From Candidatus Bipolaricaulota bacterium (GTDB lineage: Bacteria > Bipolaricaulota > Bipolaricaulia > UBA7950 > UBA9294), in the NCBI GenBank assembly GCA_023132545.1, contig JAGLYB010000067.1, positions 1 to 20,021 of the forward strand: 20,021 bases of DNA. Direction: 5' to 3'. A program made the position numbers and the translations under genes. Position 1 is the first letter of the stretch; each line of letters opens with the position of its first letter. The notes beneath the pieces are model-generated. The model saw only the letters and a program-made list of their open reading frames with translations. It was not told the DNA's origin and ran no database searches. Positions 1 through 5,907 of the stretch are shown piece after piece.

Positions 1-96
1 GAAAGCAGGGATGTCCTCCTCGCCCACGGAAGCAAACTCCGAAACAAAATCTGCCAGAGCGCCTTCGTGCTGAATCTGCAATGCGACGATTTCCAC
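1..96 (-). CDS. 5' end of an unidentified protein (partial)
   Basis: This is the first 32 codons of a minus-strand gene that runs off the left edge. It starts at GTG (plus-strand CAC at 94-96). A clean GGAGG (plus-strand CCTCC at 104-108) sits 7 nt upstream, and this decides the start. The readable protein begins VEIVALQIQHEGALADFVSE and continues FASVGEEDIPAF. The pattern of an acidic residue, Phe, Gly-Glu-Glu-Asp and Ile-Pro resembles the start of some GNAT-type acetyltransferases, but 32 residues cannot prove this. It follows the alpha/beta hydrolase on the same strand after a 69-nt gap, so the two may be co-transcribed. Confidence 0.6.
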   Translation of the reverse strand, partial: MEIVALQIQHEGALADFVSEFASVGEEDIPAF

Positions 97-165
97 TGTT
101 TAACCTCCGCTTTGAAGCTACTGTTCCCGAAGCAGCAACCACGAACCAAGAACGATGGGATATTG

Positions 166-972
166 TCAAGTCAGCCGCTGGAGCAGCCACTCGATCCGTT
201 CCTGCTCCGCTAGATCGTTCAGCTCGTGTCCGGTGGCATACCATCGAATCTCCTTGGAATCCGTTGCCGCGTCGAAGAATGCCACAGCACGGTCCGAAGG
301 AACATGCGGATCCTCTCTCCCGAACTGAAACAAGATGGGAGCCGGTGACAACTTCCCCACGCATTCAATGGGATCGAGCGTAGTCATCTGATAAATAAAG
401 GCTTCCCGCTCATCGCCCTCCAGCCGTGGATAGTAGAGGTACCAATCGGCAAACCGGGGTGTCCCCGCCATGAACACGTAGCACGTAGGGCGAGAATCGA
501 TGCTTCCTGCAAGCACGCCGTACATGGCTCCGAAGTCGTGTCCCACATAGGCGAACCGTTGCGAATCGGCTCCCGGTTGCGAAAGGAGCAAATCCATTGC
601 CCGTCGCAACTCAATCGTTTGCTGGATCGAAGCCTCATAATCATCAGCCTGTGTCCTCTTGAGGAACCATTCCCGGTCTGACCACATCGTCTCGACCAAC
701 AGGGACATGACACCTTCTCTTGCCATGCACTGGGCTTCCTCGAGGAATTGCGTGCGGTTGGAATCGCGAGCCTGCGGTTCATACCAATGCACGTAGAGAA
801 TGACTGGGAAGGGTCCATTTCCGTCAGGGCAAATCAGATAGGCGGCGCGGCGCCGGCCTTCGGCGGCCTGGAACGTCAGTTCCGAAATGGCGATCACATC
901 GGAAGTGCGCTTACCAATCCATCGCACATCCAAAGGAAATCCTGGCGTCTTGTCGAACAAGCCGTGATCCAT
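166..972 (-). CDS. alpha/beta hydrolase, dienelactone-hydrolase-like, with Asp nucleophile
   Basis: A 268-residue cytoplasmic alpha/beta hydrolase; no signal peptide is visible. The strand-turn 'PFPVILYVHW' (about 55-63) is the usual entry to the core. The nucleophile elbow is G144-H-D-F-G148, so the nucleophile would be Asp146 rather than Ser or Cys. Asp221 in 'FGREDPHVP' and His249 in 'YATGHELN' complete a plausible Asp-Asp-His triad. That arrangement is known in haloalkane dehalogenases and epoxide hydrolases, but the overall shape here is closer to the dienelactone hydrolase family. The substrate is unknown. I chose the ATG at 972 because AGGGAGGA lies just upstream; an in-frame ATG at 1023 would add 17 residues and lacks such a site. 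The gene is divergent from the esterase at 1111, and the partial gene at the left edge follows it. Confidence 0.85.
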   Translation of the reverse strand: MDHGLFDKTPGFPLDVRWIGKRTSDVIAISELTFQAAEGRRRAAYLICPDGNGPFPVILYVHWYEPQARDSNRTQFLEEAQCMAREGVMSLLVETMWSDREWFLKRTQADDYEASIQQTIELRRAMDLLLSQPGADSQRFAYVGHDFGAMYGVLAGSIDSRPTCYVFMAGTPRFADWYLYYPRLEGDEREAFIYQMTTLDPIECVGKLSPAPILFQFGREDPHVPSDRAVAFFDAATDSKEIRWYATGHELNDLAEQERIEWLLQRLT

Positions 973-1035
973 GCCGTCCTCCCTGAATACCGTTTGACTG
1001 TCATCCCGGTCATGCACCTGCAATGAGATCCTGTG

Positions 1036-1063
1036 TTGAACTCATCGTAAAACTTCGCATACT
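1036..1063 (+). promoter_or_regulatory. possible promoter of the esterase gene
   Basis: TTGAAC at 1036-1041 and CATACT at 1058-1063 are separated by 16 bp. Each matches the sigma-70 consensus at 4 of 6 positions. It lies in the 138-bp region between the two divergent hydrolase genes, about 48 bp before the ATG at 1111. The match is weak. Confidence 0.3.
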
Positions 1064-1110
1064 AACTCCATGAGCGACGATTCCGAAAGCCCCTTGGGAG
1101 GACAATACTC

Positions 1111-1968
1111 ATGAAAAAGTTTGCTGTCACCGTGCATCCTGATCGTATCTATGGGGAACGTGACGGCAATCGCCTCACGTTCGATCACTACGAGCCGCAG
1201 CAGCCCAATGGTGCGGCCATCCTGTTCGTCAACAGCGGAGGATTCGAGTCCGGCAAGCTCATCCAATACGCGAAGGTCTCTCCGACCTCATGCCGATTCT
1301 TGGAATCCGATGAGTTGACCGTCGCAGGGAGCGACCCCATTCCGATGCTGGCTCAGTTCTCGTTTGCTGGATTGCTCACTGCGGGATTCACCGTGTTTGA
1401 CGTGCGACATAGCAATACCCCATACACGGTCGATGATATGCTCGATGATGTCTGCTCTGCCGTCGTACATATCCACGAACTCTCGGACACCTACCATCTC
1501 AATCCAACCCGCATCGGTGTGTTCGGGGCAAGCTCGGGAGGTCACCTCGCCCTAGCAGCGGGACTCACAGCAAAGCAGTCTGGGCAACGCTTCATCACGG
1601 CCATCGCAACTTACTATCCGGCTGGCTTCGATTTCCCCGCCGATATCGAGGTCTTCCCGCAGCTCAAGGACGGATTGCCTGCACTGGCTGTAGAAGATGG
1701 CATACTCAATGCAGTTTCGATCAAGAACCTCTATGCTGCCGGGGGCCCTCCGACGCTGGTCATCTATGGAGACCTCGACTTCCCATTTATTGTCAATTCG
1801 TGTCTCAGCATCTGCTCCGAATTCCCGAAAGTTGGTATCGAGACGAAGTGCATCATCGTCGAGGGCGCAGCCCACGAATTCATGCGCGAAGACGGCTATC
1901 ACCCTGAAGACGGTCGCCGCGCACAAGCAGAACTGTTACAGTGGTTTCAACAGCAACTTTCGTCGTGA
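1111..1968 (+). CDS. alpha/beta hydrolase / esterase (serine nucleophile)
   Basis: A 285-residue alpha/beta hydrolase of the esterase/lipase type; no signal peptide, so probably cytoplasmic. The nucleophile motif is G139-A-S-S-G143 with Ser141. A likely acid is Asp221 or Asp223 in 'YGDLDFPF', and the base is His255 in 'GAAHEF'. The segment 'FVNSGGF' (39-45) stands where related esterases have the HGGG oxyanion-hole motif, so the hole is slightly atypical. The start ATG has GGAGG at 1097-1101, 9 nt upstream. A natural substrate cannot be named. It lies divergently beside another alpha/beta hydrolase that uses a different nucleophile, and hypC begins 56 bp downstream with its own promoter. No terminator is obvious in between. 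Confidence 0.85.
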   Translation: MKKFAVTVHPDRIYGERDGNRLTFDHYEPQQPNGAAILFVNSGGFESGKLIQYAKVSPTSCRFLESDELTVAGSDPIPMLAQFSFAGLLTAGFTVFDVRHSNTPYTVDDMLDDVCSAVVHIHELSDTYHLNPTRIGVFGASSGGHLALAAGLTAKQSGQRFITAIATYYPAGFDFPADIEVFPQLKDGLPALAVEDGILNAVSIKNLYAAGGPPTLVIYGDLDFPFIVNSCLSICSEFPKVGIETKCIIVEGAAHEFMREDGYHPEDGRRAQAELLQWFQQQLSS

Positions 1969-1978
1969 AGACGATTTG

Positions 1979-2007
1979 CTGAGAACCCCGGCTGCCTGGG
2001 ATATAAT
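1979..2007 (+). promoter_or_regulatory. promoter of hypCDE
   Basis: A perfect TATAAT is at 2002-2007. CTGAGA at 1979-1984 is a 4-of-6 match to the -35 consensus with 17-bp spacing; TTGCTG at 1976-1981 is an alternative at 20 bp. The inferred start near 2014 leaves a leader of only about 11 nt before the hypC ATG at 2025. GGTGAT just before the ATG may serve as a weak ribosome binding site. Confidence 0.55.
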
Positions 2008-2024
2008 CCGGTCGGTGATTTGAT

Positions 2025-2372
2025 ATGTGTCTTGCAGCTCCGGCAAAAGTGATTTCGATTTCCGATAACGAAGCCGTTGTTGATTACAACGGCGTGCGGA
2101 CAACCACTCGCCTCGATACCCTGACTGAGCCCCTGGCGCCCGGCGATTACGTGCTTATTCATACCGGCTTTGCTATTCGCAGGTTATCTGCACGAGACGG
2201 TGAGGAGACTCTCAAGCTGTTTGACGAGCTAGCTGAATCACTGAGTGATTCAGCTAGCTCGTCGGACGAAGCGAACTCAATTCAGAAAGCTGAATTGAGT
2301 TCGTTGGAGAATGCGGCGCATTCTCCTGCTCAGGACACAGCTGAGACTGCAGACAACAGAGATTCCGAATGA
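2025..2372 (+). CDS. hypC: HypC, [NiFe]-hydrogenase maturation chaperone with an extra C-terminal tail
   Basis: HypC carries the Fe(CN)2CO precursor with HypD and delivers it to the hydrogenase large-subunit precursor. The family N-terminus MCLAAPAKV is intact, including Cys2, the residue exposed after Met removal that binds iron. The beta-barrel core runs to about residue 72 ('TLKLFDELAE'), which is close to the whole length of ordinary HypC (roughly 75-95 residues). Here the frame continues to residue 115 with an acidic, Ser/Ala-rich, probably disordered tail. The DNA for this tail is almost entirely three back-to-back inverted repeats (2223-2326). The stop TGA overlaps the hypD ATG (ATGA), implying translational coupling. 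The core assignment is secure. Whether the tail has a protein-level role is open. Confidence 0.95.
   Translation: MCLAAPAKVISISDNEAVVDYNGVRTTTRLDTLTEPLAPGDYVLIHTGFAIRRLSARDGEETLKLFDELAESLSDSASSSDEANSIQKAELSSLENAAHSPAQDTAETADNRDSE
2223..2263. repeat. inverted repeat 1 in the hypC tail (20-bp perfect arms)
   Basis: Left arm GACGAGCTAGCTGAATCACT (2223-2242), one central G (2243), and an exact reverse complement at 2244-2263. The 41-bp near-palindrome starts at hypC codon 67, where the conserved core ends. The right arm therefore looks like an inverted copy of the end of the native gene. It could form a strong mRNA hairpin or a DNA cruciform. Confidence 0.97.
2272..2303. repeat. inverted repeat 2 in the hypC tail (14-bp perfect arms)
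   Basis: CGAACTCAATTCAG (2272-2285), loop AAAG (2286-2289), and CTGAATTGAGTTCG (2290-2303). The arms are perfect and unrelated in sequence to inverted repeat 1, which ends 8 nt upstream. It lies in the hypC reading frame. Confidence 0.97.
2306..2326. repeat. inverted repeat 3 in the hypC tail (10-bp perfect arms)
   Basis: GGAGAATGCG (2306-2315), one central G (2316), and CGCATTCTCC (2317-2326). It starts 2 nt after inverted repeat 2. A weaker 5-bp pairing CTCAG/CTGAG (2329-2333 with 2341-2345) follows. The hypD ATG is 42 nt further on. Confidence 0.95.
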
Positions 2373-3454
2373 CGCGTCCGTTTGAGCTTTCCGATCCTGT
2401 GCGTGCACGCCAACTGGCTGACGCCATTGCGATTCTTGCTCCGCCCACTCTCGTCAAGATCGTCCATGTGTGTGGAACGCACGAAATGGCCATCACCCAG
2501 AATGGGCTGCGCCGCTTCCTACCCGACAAGGTCGAGGTATTGGAAGGGCCTGGTTGTCCGGTCTGTGTAACGCCGACTGCCGATATCGATGCCGTTGTTC
2601 AAATCGCGGAAGCGGGTGCCATCATCTGCACATTCGGAGACATGACCCGTGTACCGGGAACCCGGCTGACCCTTGAGCAAGCTCGATCCAAGGGATGTGA
2701 TATCCGCGTGGTGCTTTCAACGGCTGAAGCGGTAAACATAGCCAGAGAGACAGACAGAGAGGTTGTGTTCTTTGCCGTCGGATTTGAAACCACCACGCCG
2801 ATGACGGCTGCTATACTACTCGACGACCCGCCAAAGAATTTCTCCGTTCTTGTCTCCCACAAGAAGATTCCAGAGGCAATGGCCATTCTGCTCGATCTGC
2901 CTGGGACCAACATCAGCGGATACTTAGCGCCAGGCCATGTATCCACAATTATTGGATTGGCTCCATACGAACAGCATTTGGGTAAATTCAACATCCCCAT
3001 CGTCGTCGGAGGATTTGAGCCGCTGGATATCCTGTATTCAGTGGCCCTCATTCTTCGACAGATACGTGATGGAAAGGGGTTCGTGGAGAACGGGTTTCCG
3101 CGAGCCGTTGCCGATAAGGGGAACATGGCTGCTCAGATCCTGATTGAAACCGTGTTCGAATCGACTGAAGTTCAATGGCGCGGCATCGGCGCAATCCCTG
3201 ATTCAGGCTACCGCCTGCGCCAGGAATTCGCACAGTTCGATGCTCGCGAGAGGTTCCACATCGAGGGTGAGACAGGCGACGAGAAAATCCCCGGCTGTCG
3301 ATGTGCCGATGTACTGACGGCTCGAGCCACACCAGCAGACTGCCCATTGTTCGGGACACGCTGCACACCGCTGTCCCCGGTGGGGCCATGCATGGTGGGA
3401 ACAGAAGGTGCCTGCAGTATTTGGTTCCGCTACGGAGGACGCGAGCGACCATGA
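2369..3454 (+). CDS. hypD: HypD, hydrogenase maturation iron-sulfur protein
   Basis: HypD is the [4Fe-4S] scaffold that, with HypC, assembles Fe(CN)2CO from cyanide made by HypE/HypF. The 361-residue length is normal. The family motifs are present: 'VCGTHE' with Cys35, and 'GPGCPVC' with Cys63 and Cys66. 'GGFEPLDI' lies mid-protein. A Cys-rich C-terminus ('CRCADVL', 'CPLFGTRC', 'GPCMVGTEGAC') supplies the cluster ligands. The ATG overlaps the hypC stop as ATGA, and no strong Shine-Dalgarno sequence precedes it. Translation is therefore probably coupled to ribosomes that have just crossed the three hypC-tail hairpins. The stop in turn overlaps the hypE start as ATGA. Confidence 0.97.
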   Translation: MTRPFELSDPVRARQLADAIAILAPPTLVKIVHVCGTHEMAITQNGLRRFLPDKVEVLEGPGCPVCVTPTADIDAVVQIAEAGAIICTFGDMTRVPGTRLTLEQARSKGCDIRVVLSTAEAVNIARETDREVVFFAVGFETTTPMTAAILLDDPPKNFSVLVSHKKIPEAMAILLDLPGTNISGYLAPGHVSTIIGLAPYEQHLGKFNIPIVVGGFEPLDILYSVALILRQIRDGKGFVENGFPRAVADKGNMAAQILIETVFESTEVQWRGIGAIPDSGYRLRQEFAQFDARERFHIEGETGDEKIPGCRCADVLTARATPADCPLFGTRCTPLSPVGPCMVGTEGACSIWFRYGGRERP

Positions 3455-4476
3455 CGCAAAGCAATGATCGCATTTCCCCGCTTCACGGTGCGGGCGGCGA
3501 GGTGATGGGCAAGCTGCTGGCCGAACACGTGCTGCCGCACTTCGCGAAATCCTCAGTCGGCCGAATTGACCTATCGGCCATGGATGACGGCGCCACCATT
3601 CAACTGCCCACAGTCGGCGAATTGGTGATGACCACCGATAGCCACGTAGTCAAGCCCATCTTCTTTCCGGGCGGCGATATCGGGACCTTGGCCGCAGCCG
3701 GAACGCTCAATGACCTGGCAGTCATGGGAGCAAAGCCGCTGGCCTTGAGCTTGGCCGTCATCATTGAAGAGGATTTCCTCATCTCCGACATCGACCGCAT
3801 CGTTCAATCATTCGCCGACACCCTTGCCGGGTCCGAAGCAACGCTTATATGTGGAGACACCAAGGTGATGGGACGCGGAGAGATTGACGGAATCGCCATT
3901 AACACGACGGGCATCGGGATTGCCGATCCCGCCATCGGCGACGCCGGTGCTCTTCCCGGAGACGTCATTATCGTGACCGGAACAATGGGCGATCACGGCA
4001 TGGCACTTCTGGCCGCTCGCGAAGAGTTCCGGCTGGAGACAGAGCTTGTGTCGGATGTCGCTTCGGTTTGGCCGATGATTCGCTCCGTTCTACCCATCGG
4101 CGGTATCCGTGCCATGAAGGATCCCACTCGCGGGGGACTGGCGGCTGCACTGAATGAGATGGCACGCAAATCTGGTACAACGATCGAGATGAACCAATCA
4201 GACATCCCGATACGTGGAGCCGTACAGGGATTGTCCGACCTCCTTGGCATCTCACCTCTGGAAGTCGCTAATGAAGGCAAGGCCGTACTTATCGTCGATC
4301 CTGCGTCAGCCAATCAGATTCTAGAAACCTTGCGCCGACATCCACTGGGGCGAGACGCTGCAATCATTGGTCGCGTAGGCACCGAGTATCCGGGCCGCGT
4401 TGTCGTAACAACTACCGTGGGCGGACGTCGGTTCTTGGACATGCCGTTGGGAGATCCCGTCCCACGGATCTGTTAG
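3451..4476 (+). CDS. hypE: HypE, carbamoyl-dehydratase for hydrogenase CN ligands
   Basis: HypE (341 residues) is a PurM/ThiL-type ATPase. It dehydrates a thiocarbamate on its own C-terminal Cys to the thiocyanate that becomes the CN ligands; HypF charges that Cys. The signature C-terminus 'PRIC' with Cys341 as the last residue is intact. The PurM-like motifs are 'SPLHGAGGEVMGKLL' (about 9-23), 'DDGA', 'GGDIGTLAAAGTLNDLA' and 'KDPTRGGLA'. I chose the ATG at 3451, which overlaps the hypD stop by ATGA and has GGAGG at 3435-3439. A longer in-frame extension from 3301 would overlap hypD and is not believable. No hypF, hypA or hypB is in view, so the carbamoyl donor enzyme must be encoded elsewhere. 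Confidence 0.97.
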   Translation: MTQSNDRISPLHGAGGEVMGKLLAEHVLPHFAKSSVGRIDLSAMDDGATIQLPTVGELVMTTDSHVVKPIFFPGGDIGTLAAAGTLNDLAVMGAKPLALSLAVIIEEDFLISDIDRIVQSFADTLAGSEATLICGDTKVMGRGEIDGIAINTTGIGIADPAIGDAGALPGDVIIVTGTMGDHGMALLAAREEFRLETELVSDVASVWPMIRSVLPIGGIRAMKDPTRGGLAAALNEMARKSGTTIEMNQSDIPIRGAVQGLSDLLGISPLEVANEGKAVLIVDPASANQILETLRRHPLGRDAAIIGRVGTEYPGRVVVTTTVGGRRFLDMPLGDPVPRIC

Positions 4477-4523
4477 CTTTCTCTTATCGTTGTACGCGTA
4501 GACCAATCCTCTATCTCAGACGA

Positions 4524-4557
4524 AGAGAAAGGACTCCCTGTTGGGAATCCTTTCTCT
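4524..4557 (+). terminator. hairpin terminator after hypE
   Basis: AGAGAAAGGA (4524-4533) pairs with TCCTTTCTCT (4548-4557). After one C-A mismatch, TCCC pairs with GGGA around loop TGTT. No U-tract follows, so it is not a textbook intrinsic terminator. It may still end transcription, or protect the hypCDE mRNA 3' end. Confidence 0.6.
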
Positions 4558-4630
4558 ATTGAGCCTGTTGCGTAAACCTTGTCTACTGCTCGTCTTCAAT
4601 CTCAGGCGCCAATTTCAAGCATCTTCCGCC

Positions 4631-4722
4631 GAACTCACAGAGTTCGCCGAGTTCGCAGAGGGCGCGGAGATTTAACATTGAGATTTCTATGGTTTCCTCT
4701 GCGTTCTTTGCGTCCTCTGCGG
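4631..4722. repeat. inverted pair of CGCAGAG-type dispersed repeat units
   Basis: Copy A on the plus strand (4631-4670) contains CACAGAGTTCGCCGAG and GTTCGCAGAGGGCGCGGAG. Copy B (4691-4722), read on the minus strand, is ACCGCAGAGGACGCAAAGAA followed by CGCAGAGGAAACC. Both are built from a short period around C-G-C-A-G-A-G and face each other across about 20 bp. Similar purine-rich intergenic repeats are familiar from several environmental bacterial phyla. Confidence 0.75.
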
Positions 4723-4852
4723 TAAAAGCTTCTGTTCCGGAAAGAGAAGAGGTTTGTGCGACAATCTGTATTGCCCCCAGCCATGAATTCTACGTCACCC
4801 TGCGTGTTGCTCATGCCCACCTATCAGATTTCTTTGCGACATTAAGCTGCAA

Positions 4853-4881
4853 AGAATGGAGTCCCCGAGGAACTCCATTCT
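4853..4881 (-). terminator. second hairpin downstream of the DNA glycosylase gene
   Basis: AGAATGGAGT (4853-4862) pairs with ACTCCATTCT (4872-4881). CC/GG pairing can extend the stem past a bulged A. On the minus strand it follows the larger hairpin 4886-4916 after 4 nt, and only TTT follows it. It is probably part of a 3'-end structure. Confidence 0.5.
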
Positions 4882-4885
4882 CTGA

Positions 4886-4916
4886 CGAATCCGCTGGCGT
4901 ATTGCCAGCGGATTCG
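4886..4916 (-). terminator. 13-bp hairpin directly after the DNA glycosylase stop codon
   Basis: CGAATCCGCTGGC (4886-4898), a 5-nt loop, and GCCAGCGGATTCG (4904-4916), all perfect. It begins 3 nt past the glycosylase TAA (4920-4922). There is no direct U-tract. It is most likely a terminator or an mRNA-end stabiliser working with the next hairpin. Confidence 0.6.
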
Positions 4917-4919
4917 CGG

Positions 4920-5768
4920 TTACCGCGTCAACCATGCACGTCGGTCTCGAATGCTCTTTCCTTGGGATTGACAGTTGGGGCAATAGTATGTCTGGGTCTG
5001 CGCGTAACGGATTTCCGCGATCTTAGTTCCGCAATCGGGACAGGGCTGTTCTGTCTTCTTGTAGATGCGGGCGAACGGTCGCTCGTGTGGCGTCAGTGTG
5101 GCTCCTCCGGCCTCAGCGCGAATCTCGTCCGTTGCCCAGCGCAGCACCGATTGGATCGATTCATGCAGTCGATGAACCTCTTCTTCATAGAGCGTAGTCC
5201 CGTATCGAATGGGAGACAGCTTGGCATCGAATAGGATTTCGTCGGCATATGCCGTGCCAATTCCGACAATGATCGTCTGATCAGTCAGCAGCTTCTTCAA
5301 CTGCCGTTTCCGCCCCAGAACATGTTGTGACAGATAGTCGATCGTAAAATCGCTCGACAGCGGCTCGACACCGGCATTAGCGATGGCCTCAACATCGGAC
5401 GGACTCCGAACGACATGAACGCGAACACGCCGAATAGTGGTGTTTTCGATGATGCGCAGATCCTCACCATCTTCGAACGTAATCAGACAGCCGGTGGCTT
5501 TAGTCGCTTTTGTATTCGATTGACACGAAACCAACCGACCCGCCAGCATGAGATGAACGACCAGATGAAGATCATCGGACACAGTGAAGATGAGATGCTT
5601 CCCACGTCGCGAGATCGCCGTGATGCTCTTGCCGACAAGCGAATCCAAGCCCGGCTCCACGGTCTTGAGAATGCCCGGATGGAATGTGTTGACTGCAGCA
5701 ATCGTTCGGCCGATGATTCTGTCGGTAAGAACCTCCTGCATCACATCCAGCTCGGGCAATTCAGGCAT
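4920..5768 (-). CDS. Fpg/Nei-family DNA glycosylase (MutM-like)
   Basis: A base-excision DNA glycosylase/AP lyase of 282 residues. The N-terminus MPELPEL gives the catalytic Pro2 and Glu3, and Lys57 ('RRGKHL') and Met74 match E. coli Fpg positions. A helix-two-turn-helix region leads to 'VGIGTAYADEILF' (168-180). The C-terminal zinc finger has Cys243, Cys246, Cys263 and Cys266. Two residues that contact DNA phosphates in E. coli Fpg look changed: Asn168 of 'GN-YA' is Thr172, and the zinc-finger Arg258 is Thr258. It may therefore belong to a divergent Fpg/Nei branch with altered lesion preference, so I give no symbol. The ATG has GGAGG 7 nt upstream and a TATAAT close by. Two hairpins follow the stop. 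Confidence 0.88.
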   Translation of the reverse strand: MPELPELDVMQEVLTDRIIGRTIAAVNTFHPGILKTVEPGLDSLVGKSITAISRRGKHLIFTVSDDLHLVVHLMLAGRLVSCQSNTKATKATGCLITFEDGEDLRIIENTTIRRVRVHVVRSPSDVEAIANAGVEPLSSDFTIDYLSQHVLGRKRQLKKLLTDQTIIVGIGTAYADEILFDAKLSPIRYGTTLYEEEVHRLHESIQSVLRWATDEIRAEAGGATLTPHERPFARIYKKTEQPCPDCGTKIAEIRYAQTQTYYCPNCQSQGKSIRDRRAWLTR

Positions 5769-5787
5769 CTTGGAACCTCCGATGTCG

Positions 5788-5793
5788 ATTATA
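5788..5793 (-). promoter_or_regulatory. -10 element for the DNA glycosylase gene
   Basis: A perfect TATAAT on the minus strand (plus-strand ATTATA). It lies about 20 nt before the ATG, so the leader would be about 12 nt with the Shine-Dalgarno sequence at its 5' end. No convincing -35 box lies 16-18 bp upstream. Confidence 0.4.
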
Positions 5794-5907
5794 CCGATGA
5801 TGGCAACGAGATGGTCCCTCGATTACGGGTGCCCAGCGTCCCACAACGATGTCCCCTAGGTCTCAGCAGATGCGTCGGTTTCCTGTCAAGATACGTCGAG
5901 GTGGATT

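Larger units (their letters stand above)
4477..4919. other. 443-bp non-coding region between hypE and the DNA glycosylase gene
   Basis: The convergent 3' ends of hypE and the glycosylase gene enclose this stretch. It holds a 34-nt hairpin after hypE (4524-4557), an inverted pair of CGCAGAG-type repeats (4631-4722) and two strong hairpins just past the glycosylase stop (4853-4916). A plus-strand open frame crossing it from 4689 is built from these repeats and runs antisense into the glycosylase gene, so I do not call it a gene. Confidence 0.8.

Noticed and set aside
2223..2345. CRISPR array or tandem repeat in hypC
   Set aside because: The units are different palindromes, not repeated copies of one sequence with spacers.
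2025..2372. Frameshift or broken hypC
   Set aside because: The frame is open from the conserved MCLAAPAKV to a normal ATGA overlap with hypD, and the core is intact. Only the tail is unusual.
4689..5234. Plus-strand open frame of 181 codons after hypE
   Set aside because: It is built from the CGCAGAG repeat and hairpins, has no ribosome binding site and runs antisense into the DNA glycosylase gene.
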